Assembly (NCBI GenBank): GCA_016235555.1 | Contig: JACRKC010000060.1 | Location: forward strand, 85,951 to 149,950 | DNA from: Verrucomicrobiota bacterium | GTDB lineage: Bacteria; Verrucomicrobiota; Verrucomicrobiia; Opitutales; Opitutaceae | Reading direction: 5' to 3' | Length of the DNA stretch: 64,000 bases | Shown here: in pieces, positions 31,322 to 39,349 of the stretch | Layout: the number at the start of each line of letters is the position of its first letter | Numbering within the stretch: the first letter of the stretch is position 1 | Made by a program: the position numbers and the translations under genes | The notes under the pieces: model-generated | Told to the model about the DNA's origin: nothing | The model's input: only the letters and a program-made list of their open reading frames with translations | Database searches by the model: none

Positions 31322-31556
31322 GACCCGTGGCGAAGTGGATCACGGGTCGGGAGACCCGTGCCACAAACCGGCGATATTGGGAGCGGAACATGGCTCACTT
31401 GCTTGCAGAAAACCAGGAGGTGGGCCGGCCGCTCCGCGGGCGGCCACGAGCGAGCGGGAGTCGCGGCGAACCGGCCGGGCGCGGAGCCTCCGGCCCACCC
31501 GGCGGCGCGTTTGCGTTGGACGAAAGTGAGACGCGCTCTGTCCGGGGCGACGCGCG

Positions 31557-32333
31557 CTACCAGGTCGTCCACCCGCCGTCCACGGCGAGGCTGTGGCCGG
31601 TGACAAAGGAGGCGCTGTCGGTCAGGAGAAAAAGTGTCGGGCCGACGATCTCGGTATTCCGGCCGATCCGGCGGAGGGCGGTCTTGCCGGCGAGGTCGTG
31701 GATGAAGTCCGGGAGATCCTTCTGGATGGTCGGATTCGGAAACGGTCCCGGCGTGACGCAATTGAAGCGCAGCCCCGCCGGGCCGTAGTGCACGGCAAAA
31801 TAGCGCGCCATCGCGAGCACGGCGGCCTTGCTCGCTCCATAGTCGATCGGGTTGGGCGCCATGGGCGCGCGGTAGATGCGGGGATCGGGCGCCACCACGC
31901 CATACATGCTGGAGAAGAGCACCACGCTGCCGCCGCCGCGCGGCTTCATGCATTCGGCCACGCAGCGGCACAGCTCGAACGTCATCGGCAGCGAAAGATC
32001 GATGGTTTTCTGGAAGTCGGCCCGGGCGAGGTCCTCGAGTTTCTGGCCGCTCGACGAGGCGAAGACGAGGTGCACCACGCCGTCGGGCACGCCGTGTTGC
32101 GCGGCGGTTTGCCCGACCAGGGCGGGAAGGTCGGCCGTCGTCAGGTCGCAGGAAACAGGAATGGTTTTCGTCAGCTGCTGCTGCTGCACGAGCGTCGCGG
32201 CCTTGTCGGCGAGGTCGAGGCAGACGACTTTTCCGGCCGCGGCATCCAGCGCCGCGGTGATCGGCGAGCCGAGGTAGCCGGCGCCGCCGGTGACCCAGAT
32301 GGTTTTCTTTTCGAGCGAGTGCCAGGCGGTCAC
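31557..32333 (-). CDS. Short-chain dehydrogenase/reductase (SDR), operon gene 5
   Basis: This 258-residue classical SDR is an NAD(P)-dependent oxidoreductase. The nucleotide-binding motif is VTGGAGYLGSPI near residues 14-25, and catalytic residues lie in VLFSSMYGVV (Ser near 141) and the YGASK motif (Tyr/Lys near 166-170). The C-terminal GHSLAVDGGWTTW is typical for the family. It is the last gene of a five-gene minus-strand operon that starts at 35931, 12 bases after the previous SDR. It probably oxidises a sugar or sugar acid within that pathway. The exact substrate is not evident. Confidence 0.9.
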   Translation of the reverse strand: MTAWHSLEKKTIWVTGGAGYLGSPITAALDAAAGKVVCLDLADKAATLVQQQQLTKTIPVSCDLTTADLPALVGQTAAQHGVPDGVVHLVFASSSGQKLEDLARADFQKTIDLSLPMTFELCRCVAECMKPRGGGSVVLFSSMYGVVAPDPRIYRAPMAPNPIDYGASKAAVLAMARYFAVHYGPAGLRFNCVTPGPFPNPTIQKDLPDFIHDLAGKTALRRIGRNTEIVGPTLFLLTDSASFVTGHSLAVDGGWTTW

Positions 32334-32345
32334 GGGAGCAGCGGG

Positions 32346-33146
32346 TTATTTGGCGGTGTAGCCGCCGTCGACGGGGAGGTTGGCGCCGGTGACGTAGGTC
32401 GAGGCGTCACTGAGCAGGAAGACGACCGCGCCGCCGATTTCGCGGGCGTCGGCCATGCGGCCGAGCGCGGTCATCGGGCCGTAGCGCGCGAGAAACTCGG
32501 CGGGTGGCGGGCGCTCGGGGTTGTAGATGCCGCCGGGCGACACGACGTTGGCGCGCACGCCGCGCGCGCCGTAGTAGGAGGCGAGATAGCGTGTGAGATT
32601 GAGCATGCCCGCCTTGTGGAAGAAGTAATCGGGGGAGGGGAACGCCATCTCTTTCGGGTAGAGGGCCGGGTGCACGCCGACCATGCCCATGTGCGAGGCG
32701 ATGTTGACGATGCTGCCGGAGTTTTGCGCGGCCATCGCGTCGCCCAGCGCGCGCACGGTGGCGAAGAAGCCGGTGGCGTTGGTGGCCATCGAGGTCTCCC
32801 AGTTCGCGAGCTGGTCGTTGAAGCCGCGCATCACGCGCTGCACGGCGTTGAACACCAGGCCGTCGAGGCGCCGGTGCGTCGCGAGCACGCGATCGCGGAG
32901 CGCGTGGATCGAGGCTTCGCGGCCGATGTCGAGTTCCTCGGCGTGGACGTCGCGGCCGGCGGCGCGCGCGGTGGCGGCCGCCGGTTCGAGCGACGCGCGG
33001 TTGCGCGAGGTGATGATGAGGGTCGCGCCCGCGTCCGCGATGGCGGCGGTGAGCGCGCGGCCGAGCAGACCGCTGCCGCCGGCGAGCACGACGACCTTGC
33101 CGTGCAGGGAAAACGACGGAGCCGGCGGAGTGGCGTCAGGCGGCAT
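32346..33146 (-). CDS. SDR family oxidoreductase, operon gene 4
   Basis: This is a 266-residue SDR paralogous with the gene downstream. The start at 33146 was chosen since MPPDATPPAPSFSLHGK precedes the first beta strand (VVVLAGGSGLLGRAL); longer frames only extend into the aldolase gene. The active site has SIVNIASHMGMVG (Ser) and YFFHK (Tyr-x-x-x-Lys). The C-terminus GANLPVDGGYTAK is standard. Its start overlaps the aldolase stop by 11 bases, so the genes are translationally linked. Two SDRs in one operon suggest successive oxidations, or oxidation and reduction, of one intermediate. Confidence 0.9.
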   Translation of the reverse strand: MPPDATPPAPSFSLHGKVVVLAGGSGLLGRALTAAIADAGATLIITSRNRASLEPAAATARAAGRDVHAEELDIGREASIHALRDRVLATHRRLDGLVFNAVQRVMRGFNDQLANWETSMATNATGFFATVRALGDAMAAQNSGSIVNIASHMGMVGVHPALYPKEMAFPSPDYFFHKAGMLNLTRYLASYYGARGVRANVVSPGGIYNPERPPPAEFLARYGPMTALGRMADAREIGGAVVFLLSDASTYVTGANLPVDGGYTAK

Positions 33147-33951
33147 AGGGAGACGGGGGTTGGCCGCCGGCCGGCCGGGGGGCGGGTGGTGGCACCAGCG
33201 AAAGCCGCTGCTTGAAGAAATCGCCGAGGCCCGCGACATCCGCGCCGACGTTGAAGAGCTGGTGCCCTTCGGCGACGAGTTGCTCGAAGGGCGCGAAGAG
33301 CCCGGCGGTCATCACGAACCTGCCGTGCCGGCGTCCGGCGGCGGCGACGCGCCGGCGCGCGTCGACCACTTCGGGGGCGTCGAGTTGTCCGGTTTTGCCG
33401 ATGCGGTGGCTGAAATCGCCCGGACCGAACAGCAGCACGTCGAAACCCGGCACCGCGGCGATGGCCTCGACCTGGGCGAGTGCCTCGGGCGACTCGATTT
33501 GGAGGACGATGATGCGCTCGGTGTTCGTGTGGTGCAGGTAGTCGGCCATGGGCAACTGGCAGAACTGGCCGTCGACATTGCCGCCGTCGAGCGGGCGCCG
33601 GCCGACCGGGTGGCAGCGCGCCCAGTCGACGATCTGGCGGGCTTCATCGGCGGACGCGACGTGCGGCACCATGATGCCGGTGGCGTCGGCCTCGAGCGGG
33701 CGGAGGTGGTCGCTGTAGCTGCCGCGCGCGACCCGCACGATCGTATCCATGTCGTGCACGCGCGCGGCGCGGATCTGGTTTTCGAGGCCAAGCCAGTCGT
33801 TGGGCACGTGTTCGTTGCAGAGCCAGACGCCGTCGGCGCCGCAGAGGCCGGCGATCTCGACCACGCGGGGATCGGAAAAGTTGAGTTTGAGCAGGGTGGC
33901 GAATCCGCCCCGGCGGAGTTTTTCGAGGACGCGGCTGCGACGGGTTTTCAT
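33136..33951 (-). CDS. HpcH/HpaI-type class II aldolase, operon gene 3
   Basis: This 271-residue aldolase is a metal-dependent enzyme that cleaves 2-oxo-4-hydroxy acids to pyruvate and an aldehyde, as known for HpaI and rhamnonate-pathway aldolases. The fold's key positions are present: the acid-base His in WLCNEHVPND, the pyruvate-binding Arg in IVRVARGSY, the metal ligand Glu in VLQIESPEAL and metal ligand Asp in LLFGPGDFSH. The start at 33951 (MKTRRSRVLEKLRRGG) overlaps the previous stop as ATGA. With dehydrogenases on both sides, a sugar-acid breakdown pathway ending in 2-keto-3-deoxy acid cleavage is the natural inference. Confidence 0.9.
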   Translation of the reverse strand: MKTRRSRVLEKLRRGGFATLLKLNFSDPRVVEIAGLCGADGVWLCNEHVPNDWLGLENQIRAARVHDMDTIVRVARGSYSDHLRPLEADATGIMVPHVASADEARQIVDWARCHPVGRRPLDGGNVDGQFCQLPMADYLHHTNTERIIVLQIESPEALAQVEAIAAVPGFDVLLFGPGDFSHRIGKTGQLDAPEVVDARRRVAAAGRRHGRFVMTAGLFAPFEQLVAEGHQLFNVGADVAGLGDFFKQRLSLVPPPAPRPAGGQPPSPYAA

Positions 33952-34928
33952 GAGGAAATTTGTTCGAGGATTTCGGCGACGGCGACCCGGCGCGACTGCT
34001 CGGCCCGGCTGCGGAGGCCGGCGATGAGCACGGCCATCAGCTCCTCCGTCTCGCTGAAGGGATGGGCGCTGGCGCCGGTGCGGACGAAATCGATGAAGCC
34101 GGCCATCTGCCGGCGAAAGGCGGTGTAGGTGTCGGTGAAGCGCAGCGTGTGGGCCCCCTCGGTGCCGCAAATCGTGAGGAGGCCGTGCGACGGTCCGGCG
34201 TCATACATGACCGGCAGCGTGAATTGCACGCCGCTGCGGTGCAGGAGATGGGCGACCTCGGTGCCATGGGTTCCGTGGGACTCGAGGCGCACGGAAACGA
34301 ATCCCGGGCCGAGCAGCCGGAAGACCGGTTCGAGCAGGTGGATGCCGTAACGTTCCCAGGTCTTGCAACAGGTGGCGGCGAGCCAGCGCAGCTCGCCGGC
34401 TTTCGCGCGTGCGAGCAGTCCGTCCAACTCGGGCGCGTAACGCAGCCCGCTCGAGGATTGGATGCGCGCGCCGGCCCTCTGCCATTGCACGAAGGTCCGC
34501 AGATCCTCGACCGAGAGCGCGAGCGGTTTGTCGACGAAGACCGGCAAGCCGGCCTCGATGAACGGGCGGGCGCGGCGCACGTGATCAAACCCGTCGTCGG
34601 TCGCGATCACGACGGCGTCGACGTGGCCGATCACGTCCTCGGGCCGGGCGACGACGTGCGGGATCAGGGCAGCCGCGGCGACCTGCGCCGCCTCGGCGGC
34701 AACGTCGGTCCAGAGATGCGTCACTTGCGCGTGCGGGAGGCGCACGCTGCCGGCTGGCTGGGCGCCGAGGTAGCGCGGGATGACGGGAAACGGGCACGCG
34801 GCCATCGCGACCGGATCGAAGCCGTTGACGATGGCCGACCAGGAATACGGGTGGCCGTTGCCCGGAATCATGCCGAGCATGGCAAGTCGCACCGACGACG
34901 ATGGGGCGGAAGCGGGGAGATCAGGCAT
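33948..34928 (-). CDS. Atypical Gfo/Idh/MocA family protein, operon gene 2
   Basis: This 326-residue protein aligns with Gfo/Idh/MocA dehydrogenases but its N-terminus is unusual: instead of the G-x-G-x-x-G dinucleotide motif it reads LAMLGMIPGNGHPYSWSAIV. The catalytic-region motif is VDKPLALSVEDL, with DKP in place of EKP. The C-terminal domain is present (SGVQFTLPVMYDAGPSHG, etc.). The start at 34928 (MPDLPASAPSSSVRLAML) overlaps the previous gene by 8 bases, and its stop overlaps the aldolase ATG. Cofactor binding may be altered, so its role could be isomerase-like or non-redox. That is a guess. Confidence 0.8.
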   Translation of the reverse strand: MPDLPASAPSSSVRLAMLGMIPGNGHPYSWSAIVNGFDPVAMAACPFPVIPRYLGAQPAGSVRLPHAQVTHLWTDVAAEAAQVAAAALIPHVVARPEDVIGHVDAVVIATDDGFDHVRRARPFIEAGLPVFVDKPLALSVEDLRTFVQWQRAGARIQSSSGLRYAPELDGLLARAKAGELRWLAATCCKTWERYGIHLLEPVFRLLGPGFVSVRLESHGTHGTEVAHLLHRSGVQFTLPVMYDAGPSHGLLTICGTEGAHTLRFTDTYTAFRRQMAGFIDFVRTGASAHPFSETEELMAVLIAGLRSRAEQSRRVAVAEILEQISS

Positions 34929-35931
34929 GGAGGGAGGCGCAGTTGACGCGCGTGCCGGATGCGGCGGAGGCGAGGGCGGCGAGGTTGAAGCGAAGCGTGT
35001 GGGCGGCGGCCTCGAGCGAACAAAGCCGCGGGGGCCGCCCCTCGATTTGGTCGAGAAAGGCGTTCGCCTGGGCGATGAAGTGCGCGTCACGATCGGCGAC
35101 GCGCGCGTCGTGCCACGTCCAGCCGGCATCGCCGGCACGAAAAACGCCCCAGCGCTGGGCGTGCAGCTCGATGCGCAGGCTGCCCGCGACGCAGTTGAGC
35201 TGGAAGGACGTTTCGTTGGGGTGCTGGAACTGGTTGAGGGCGTAACTGGCCAGCACGCCGTCCCGGTGGCGGGCGCTCACATGCACGGTGTCTTCGACTT
35301 CCACATCGGGCAGCGCGAGGTGGGCGCAATCGCACAGCACACTCTCGGTCGGTCCGAGCACGCTTTCGATCCAGTTGGCGGAGTGGGTGAGGGCATCCTG
35401 GATCGCGCCGCCGCCGGTGCGCCGGTCGCGATAGTAGGTCTGGGCGTAGGCCGGGCGGAGGAGATGAAACGGCTGTCCGCTGAGGACCGACACCTGCCGC
35501 ACCGGGCCGAGTTCGCCCCGGGCGAGAAAGGCCTGCGCCTCCGCGAGGAAGGGAAAGACGTGAAGGACATAGGCGACCGCCGCCTGCCGCTGGCTGCGCG
35601 CGTGGGCGGCGAGGAGCTCCTCCACGCCCGCCAACGAATGGGACAGCGGTTTCTCGATCAACACGTGCATCCCGGCCGCCAACGCCGCGCCGGCGATCGG
35701 CACGTGGAGGGGAGCCGGGGTGCAGATGACGACCGCGGTGGGTTGGCCCGAGCGCACGGCGGCCTGCCAGTCCGCGACGCCGGGCACCCGGTAGGTGTCC
35801 GCCATGCGTTGCAGCAGCGCCGGATTCTGCTCGCAGGCGGTGACGGTTGCACGGGCCGTGGCCTGGAAACAACGCAGATGGCGTTCGCCGATGCTGCCAC
35901 AGCCGACCACCAGGATGGAGTGCTGGCTCAT
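34921..35931 (-). CDS. Gfo/Idh/MocA family oxidoreductase, operon gene 1
   Basis: This 336-residue cytoplasmic NAD(P)-dependent dehydrogenase heads the operon. It has the Rossmann motif ILVVGCGSIGERHL at residues 5-18, the catalytic-region HVLIEKPLSH near 90-100, and the alpha/beta C-terminal domain including RTGGGAIQDALTHSANW. No signal peptide is present. It is divergent from the GntR regulator, with a strong palindromic operator between. Together with the aldolase and SDRs it probably oxidises an imported sugar or uronic-acid derivative. Confidence 0.9.
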   Translation of the reverse strand: MSQHSILVVGCGSIGERHLRCFQATARATVTACEQNPALLQRMADTYRVPGVADWQAAVRSGQPTAVVICTPAPLHVPIAGAALAAGMHVLIEKPLSHSLAGVEELLAAHARSQRQAAVAYVLHVFPFLAEAQAFLARGELGPVRQVSVLSGQPFHLLRPAYAQTYYRDRRTGGGAIQDALTHSANWIESVLGPTESVLCDCAHLALPDVEVEDTVHVSARHRDGVLASYALNQFQHPNETSFQLNCVAGSLRIELHAQRWGVFRAGDAGWTWHDARVADRDAHFIAQANAFLDQIEGRPPRLCSLEAAAHTLRFNLAALASAASGTRVNCASLHA

Positions 35932-36149
35932 GGGGCGGCGGGGCGGGGCGATCCCGAGAAGGCGTCGAAAAAGGCTGTTCGAAGGTGGCGCCGGACCTCC
36001 GGGCCGGCCGTCGTGCGCTCGTGTCGCGGCGCGGCGCTCGGCCTGCCCGGAGGTCGGGCCCTGCCTTTTTCGACGTCCGCTGAGGCCGGAGCCGCCGGTG
36101 CACCGTTGGGGTCAGGGGACGCGATGGCCGACAAGGTTTCCATCTTGCA

Positions 36150-36167
36150 ACTCATGTATACACGAGT
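36150..36167. promoter_or_regulatory. GntR-type operator
   Basis: The 18-base sequence ACTCATGTATACACGAGT is a near-perfect palindrome centred on GTATAC (only one symmetric pair mismatches). It lies 16 bases upstream of the GntR start and in the divergent promoter region of the operon. FCD-type GntR proteins bind such T-G-T-A-T-A-C-A-like sites, so autoregulation and repression of the operon are likely. Confidence 0.75.
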
Positions 36168-36182
36168 ATTTCGTTTTCGCGC

Positions 36183-36935
36183 ATGAAGGATGTCAATTCC
36201 GATATCGCCTACGACTACATCCGGAAGCGGATCCTGGGCGGCGAATATGCGCCGGGCGCGAGCCTGGCCACCAAGACCTTGTCCGCGGAGATCGGGGTCA
36301 GCCGCACGCCGGTGCGGGATGCCCTGCGCCAGCTGGAGGCGGATGGATTGGTGACCATTCAGGCCCGGTTGGGGGCCAGCGTGAAGCAGATGGCCCTGAA
36401 GGAATTTCGCGAGATGTGCGGGCTCCGACTGGCGCTGGAGAGCTTCGCGGCGGGCCTGGCCGCGACCAATCGCACCGAGGAGGACCTGCGCGAAATCTCG
36501 CTGGCCCTGGAGGCGATGCGCAAGCTGACCGAAAAGATCATCGCCACCGCGCGCGACAAGGAGGAGGCGGTCCTCGAGGCGCTGCGCCGGGAGGATGTCC
36601 GGTTTCATGTGGCCATCATGTCGGCCGCCAAGAACGAGCTGATGAAATCGGAGATCCTCCGCCTGCACCTGATCAACCGCGTGGTGACCGTGCCGGGCCC
36701 GGAACGTGATGTGCAGCTGGAGAAGAAAACGATCGATGCGCGCCGGCGCGCCGTCCTCGCGAGCCATGAGGAGATCTTTGTCGCGATTCGCCAAGGCGAC
36801 GCCGCCGGGGCGCGCGATGCGATGGCGGCGCACATCCAGGACATCGTCGACAACACGCTCCGGGTGCTGGCCCTCCAAGGCGGCGGTGTTTCCGGACGGG
36901 CGTTGACCGAGGAAGAGCTCAGCTACGTCCCGTAG
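36183..36935 (+). CDS. GntR/FadR-family (FCD) transcriptional regulator
   Basis: This is a 250-residue regulator. The winged helix occupies residues about 8-70 (YDYIRKRILGGEYAPGASLA and VSRTPVRDALRQLEADGLV). The FCD ligand-binding domain follows (FREMCGLRLALESFAAGLAA, RREDVRFHVAIMSAAKNELM and the histidine-containing SHEEIFVAIRQGDAAGARDA), with His/Asp positions expected to bind a metal and a carboxylate ligand. It is divergent from the five-gene catabolic operon, with the palindrome at 36150-36167 between them. It probably represses the operon until a sugar-acid intermediate binds. Confidence 0.9.
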   Translation: MKDVNSDIAYDYIRKRILGGEYAPGASLATKTLSAEIGVSRTPVRDALRQLEADGLVTIQARLGASVKQMALKEFREMCGLRLALESFAAGLAATNRTEEDLREISLALEAMRKLTEKIIATARDKEEAVLEALRREDVRFHVAIMSAAKNELMKSEILRLHLINRVVTVPGPERDVQLEKKTIDARRRAVLASHEEIFVAIRQGDAAGARDAMAAHIQDIVDNTLRVLALQGGGVSGRALTEEELSYVP

Positions 36936-37405
36936 CGCGCCCGACGGCGGCCGTTCCCCGCCCGGCCCGTCGGGAGACGCGGCTCCTGAAATCCGGCATC
37001 CGCGGCGGTTTTCGAGCGGACCGCGCGCTCACGCTCGCAGCGACCTGGCTGCGCAACGTGGCGTTGCTTTTCGGTCGCTGCACTGGAGCGGCTCGTCGGC
37101 GCGGACAGTGCCGGCGGCGGCAGGAACGAAGTCATGTCAGTTACGCGGCGCTTCGGCGCTTTGGATTTTGCAGGCCCGCCCGGTGGGCGGACTGCCCGGC
37201 CACCGGCCGGGCCTACAATGCCAAACTACAACGTAACTGGTGTCATGGGTCGCGCCGAGGGTGACGATGGCCTCGTCTGGCGCAGGTCCGGCGTTGGGTT
37301 GGTCGAAGCCACGGGCACGCGCGAGAACAACGGGCTGCCCGCCTGCCATCCCGCGCGTTGCACGCGTGATTTCTGCGTCCGGCCCGCCGTGCCGGCGGTG
37401 GAGCG
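36936..37405. other. Gap with R1 element, no gene seen
   Basis: It lies between the regulator and the convergent cyclophilin gene. The R1 element occupies 37133-37246. Before it, near 37018-37042, there is a fragment GCGCTCACGCTCGCAGC like the element at 53030-53084. From 37247 to 37405 the minus strand is open without a recognisable protein. It could be a gene remnant but I cannot support that. Confidence 0.5.
37133..37246. repeat. R1 element
   Basis: The core is GGCCCGCCCGGTGGGCGG with CCGGCCACCGGCCGGGCC; the right end is CAACGTAACTGGTGTCA and the left end is TGTCAGTTACG. Its flanks CATG/CATG are short and may be chance. Confidence 0.8.
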
Positions 37406-38575
37406 TCATTGCGGTTCGAGTTTGAAGATCAGGCCGTCGAGGAGCGCGTCGGTTTGGAGTTTGATGCGCTGGCCGGGCGGGGGCTGCTTGTCGGGCGCGG
37501 AGGTTTTCTGCTGCTGCGCGAACGTGGCGTCGCCTTCGGCTTGGGCGGCTTTGAGGAAGGCTTCCTTCACCTCGTGAAACGCGCCGCCGTCGGCGAGGTC
37601 CCTGGCGGTCGCGGGGCGGCCGAAGAAGGGTGTGGTCGATTCGCCGATGAGCCAGACGCGCCAGTCGTGGTCGTCGGCGAAATAGGCGGCGACGGCGCCG
37701 CGTTTTTCGACGCCGAGCTGGGCGGCGAGGGCTTTCATGAATTGACCGGGCTGGGCGTCCTCGGCCGCGGAGGGAGATTTGGCGAACACCCGCGCGGCGA
37801 GGCGGAGGCCGGTGGTGCGCTCGAAGTTGGCGAGCTTGTAGTTGAAGTTCTTCGCGCGCGGCGGATCGACGGGGAGGATTTTGTCGGGATCGAAGAAGTG
37901 GGATTTGGGCGAGAGGTCCTTGGTCGCGGCGGCGAGGTCGGCGTATTTTTTCTTCGCGGCGGAGAGGCGCGCGAACGACTCGGCGTCGGCGCGGAAGGCC
38001 CGCGCGGCGGCGCCGATGCGCTGGATTTTGATGGTGACTGCGTCGTCCTGCTTGATCTGCGGGAGCACCTCGAGGCCGCGCACGGTGCGGCCGAAGACGG
38101 AGTGGAGGTAGTTGAGGCGATTCGTCGGCGCGAGGGTGACGAAGAACTCGCAGCTGTTGGTGTCGGGGCCGGCGTTGGCCATCGAGAGGATGCCCGCGGC
38201 GTCGTGACGCAGGCCGGGCACGAACTCGTCGGGGAAGCGGTGCGGGATGGGTTTTTCCTCGTCGTCGGTGTCTTTGAGTCCGGGGTTGCCGCTTTGGATC
38301 ACGAAGCCGGGGACGACGCGATACCAGGTGAGGCCGGTGTAGAAGGGCTGGCCGGCCTTCGGCGCGAGCGAGCCTTCGGCGAGGCCGACGAAGTTGGTGC
38401 ACATGAGCGGGGCGCGCGTGTAGAACAGCTCCACGGTGAACGCGCCGCGCGGCGTGGTGAACTCGGCGTAGAGGCCATCGGAGAGGGCGGTGCCTTCGGC
38501 GCCGCGAAGCGGCGAAGCAAGGACGAAGCCGACGGCGGCAAGCGCGGCGAACAGCGGGGCGGGAACGCGTTTCAT
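37406..38575 (-). CDS. Cyclophilin-type peptidyl-prolyl isomerase, secreted
   Basis: This 389-residue protein carries one cyclophilin domain, an enzyme that helps proteins fold by isomerising proline bonds. The start at 38575 gives a signal peptide (MKRVPAPLFAALAAVGFVLA). The catalytic domain spans about residues 35-185: TPRGAFTVELFYTRAPLMCT, FVIQSGNPGLKD, and SMANAGPDTNSCEFFVTLAP, with the F-x-x-x-N-x-C-E-F-F-V block well kept. The remaining 200 residues (from about 190) form an Ala/Lys-rich extension without known domain. It is likely periplasmic. The bacterial cyclophilin insertion after QSGNP is of ordinary length. Confidence 0.9.
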   Translation of the reverse strand: MKRVPAPLFAALAAVGFVLASPLRGAEGTALSDGLYAEFTTPRGAFTVELFYTRAPLMCTNFVGLAEGSLAPKAGQPFYTGLTWYRVVPGFVIQSGNPGLKDTDDEEKPIPHRFPDEFVPGLRHDAAGILSMANAGPDTNSCEFFVTLAPTNRLNYLHSVFGRTVRGLEVLPQIKQDDAVTIKIQRIGAAARAFRADAESFARLSAAKKKYADLAAATKDLSPKSHFFDPDKILPVDPPRAKNFNYKLANFERTTGLRLAARVFAKSPSAAEDAQPGQFMKALAAQLGVEKRGAVAAYFADDHDWRVWLIGESTTPFFGRPATARDLADGGAFHEVKEAFLKAAQAEGDATFAQQQKTSAPDKQPPPGQRIKLQTDALLDGLIFKLEPQ

Positions 38576-38627
38576 GCCGGCGACCGTGGCGGGTTCGCCC
38601 CGGTGCGACAATGAATCTCTGGAACAC

Positions 38628-38693
38628 GTAGGTCGGGGTTTATCCCCGACGCAGGCGCGGCCGAAGTCGTGTCGGGCGTGAAGCCCGACCTAC
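38628..38693. repeat. R2 palindrome that supplies the ppnP stop codon
   Basis: The arms GTAGGTCGGGGTTTATCCCC and GTCGGGCGTGAAGCCCGACC fold into a hairpin. On the minus strand the palindrome begins with TAG, and these three bases (38690-38692) are the stop codon of ppnP. The outer ATACCAAC ends of the R2 copy at 31188 are absent. Confidence 0.85.
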
Positions 38694-39022
38694 ACTTTCA
38701 GGAACGAGCAGATGTATTCGCAGAGGCCGCTGCTCACGGCGATGGTGAAGCCGCTGTTGCCGGGGACATCGAAGTGCGTGCCGGCGGCGTAGTCCTGCTT
38801 CGCGGCCGAGCCGTCGAGCGCGACGGTGCAGTGGCCGGCGACGATCTCCATGCGCTCGGGGGCGCCGGTGTTGAAGTGGTAGGAGCCGGGCCGGATGAGA
38901 CCGAGGGTTTTCTTCGAGCCGTCCGGGAAGTGCACGGTGTGGCTGACGACGTTGCCGTCGAAATAGACGTTGGCCTTGGTGGCGACGGTGACGCTGGTGA
39001 ATTGAGCGGGGAGCGAGGACAT
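38690..39022 (-). CDS. ppnP: Pyrimidine/purine nucleoside phosphorylase
   Basis: This 110-residue cupin protein belongs to the PpnP (DUF1255) family, which splits nucleosides with phosphate. The start at 39022 gives MSSLPAQFTSVTVATKANVY. Recognisable family blocks are VYFDGNVVSHTVHFPDGSKK, TLGLIRPGSYHFNTGAPERM, and the end FDVPGNSGFTIAVSSGLCEY followed by ICSFLKV, matching the length of known family members (about 95-105). The stop codon comes from the adjoining R2 palindrome, so the last residues could differ from the ancestral end. It appears to be a single-gene unit. Confidence 0.9.
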   Translation of the reverse strand: MSSLPAQFTSVTVATKANVYFDGNVVSHTVHFPDGSKKTLGLIRPGSYHFNTGAPERMEIVAGHCTVALDGSAAKQDYAAGTHFDVPGNSGFTIAVSSGLCEYICSFLKV

Positions 39023-39083
39023 CGGGCGAAGTGAGCGGGCCGCACGGCGCGAAGCAAGCGCGCGGTGCGGCAGCACCCCGCCC

Positions 39084-39224
39084 GGGGTGTGACTCAAACT
39101 GGTGTCAGTGACTTGTAGCGGCGGTCTATGACCGCCGGCGTGGCGCCAAGGGTATTCGTTCGGCGGTCATAGACCGCCGCTACAACCGAGGCATTCGAGA
39201 ACTGACCTCAGTTTGAGTGCCCCC
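39084..39224. repeat. R3 element with alternative ends
   Basis: The terminal repeats are GGGGTGTGACTCAAACTGG and CTGACCTCAGTTTGAGTGCC. The inner hairpin is GTAGCGGCGGTCTATGACCG / CGGTCATAGACCGCCGCTAC. The end type differs from the copy at 22342 (AACAGGAAGTGAGG), while the core is the same. Confidence 0.8.
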
Positions 39225-39252
39225 CGCCTGAGCCCGTGGATCACGCCACCAT

Positions 39253-39275
39253 TTGTCACCTATTGGGTGACAAAC
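39253..39275. promoter_or_regulatory. Dyad TTTGTCACC-N5-GGTGACAAA
   Basis: Two perfect 9-base arms flank TATTG, upstream of the acid phosphatase gene and just after an R3 element. It is related to the dyad at 18345-18371. Its half-site equals the end of the R8 repeats. It may be an operator for the phosphatase gene or a junction of two element ends. Confidence 0.45.
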
Positions 39276-39349
39276 GGCGAGTGAGGCGCAGGGGAGAACG
39301 GGGGCGAAACACAGTTGCCGGCGGGCGGAACTTCGGCACGGTCGCGCGC

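Larger units (their letters stand above)
30979..31556. other. Repeat-filled gap, no gene seen
   Basis: It contains an R3 element (31054-31187), directly followed by an R2 element (31188-31321), then a small palindrome near 31322-31366 (ACCCGTGGC and GCCACGGGT-type arms, GTCGGGAGACCCGTG). From about 31370 to 31556 I see nothing recognisable, although the sequence stays GC-rich. The SDR gene on the minus strand ends at 31557. Confidence 0.6.

Noticed and set aside
37247..37405. Possible gene remnant on the minus strand after the cyclophilin gene
   Set aside because: Open frame only, without recognisable motif or start; could not be supported.
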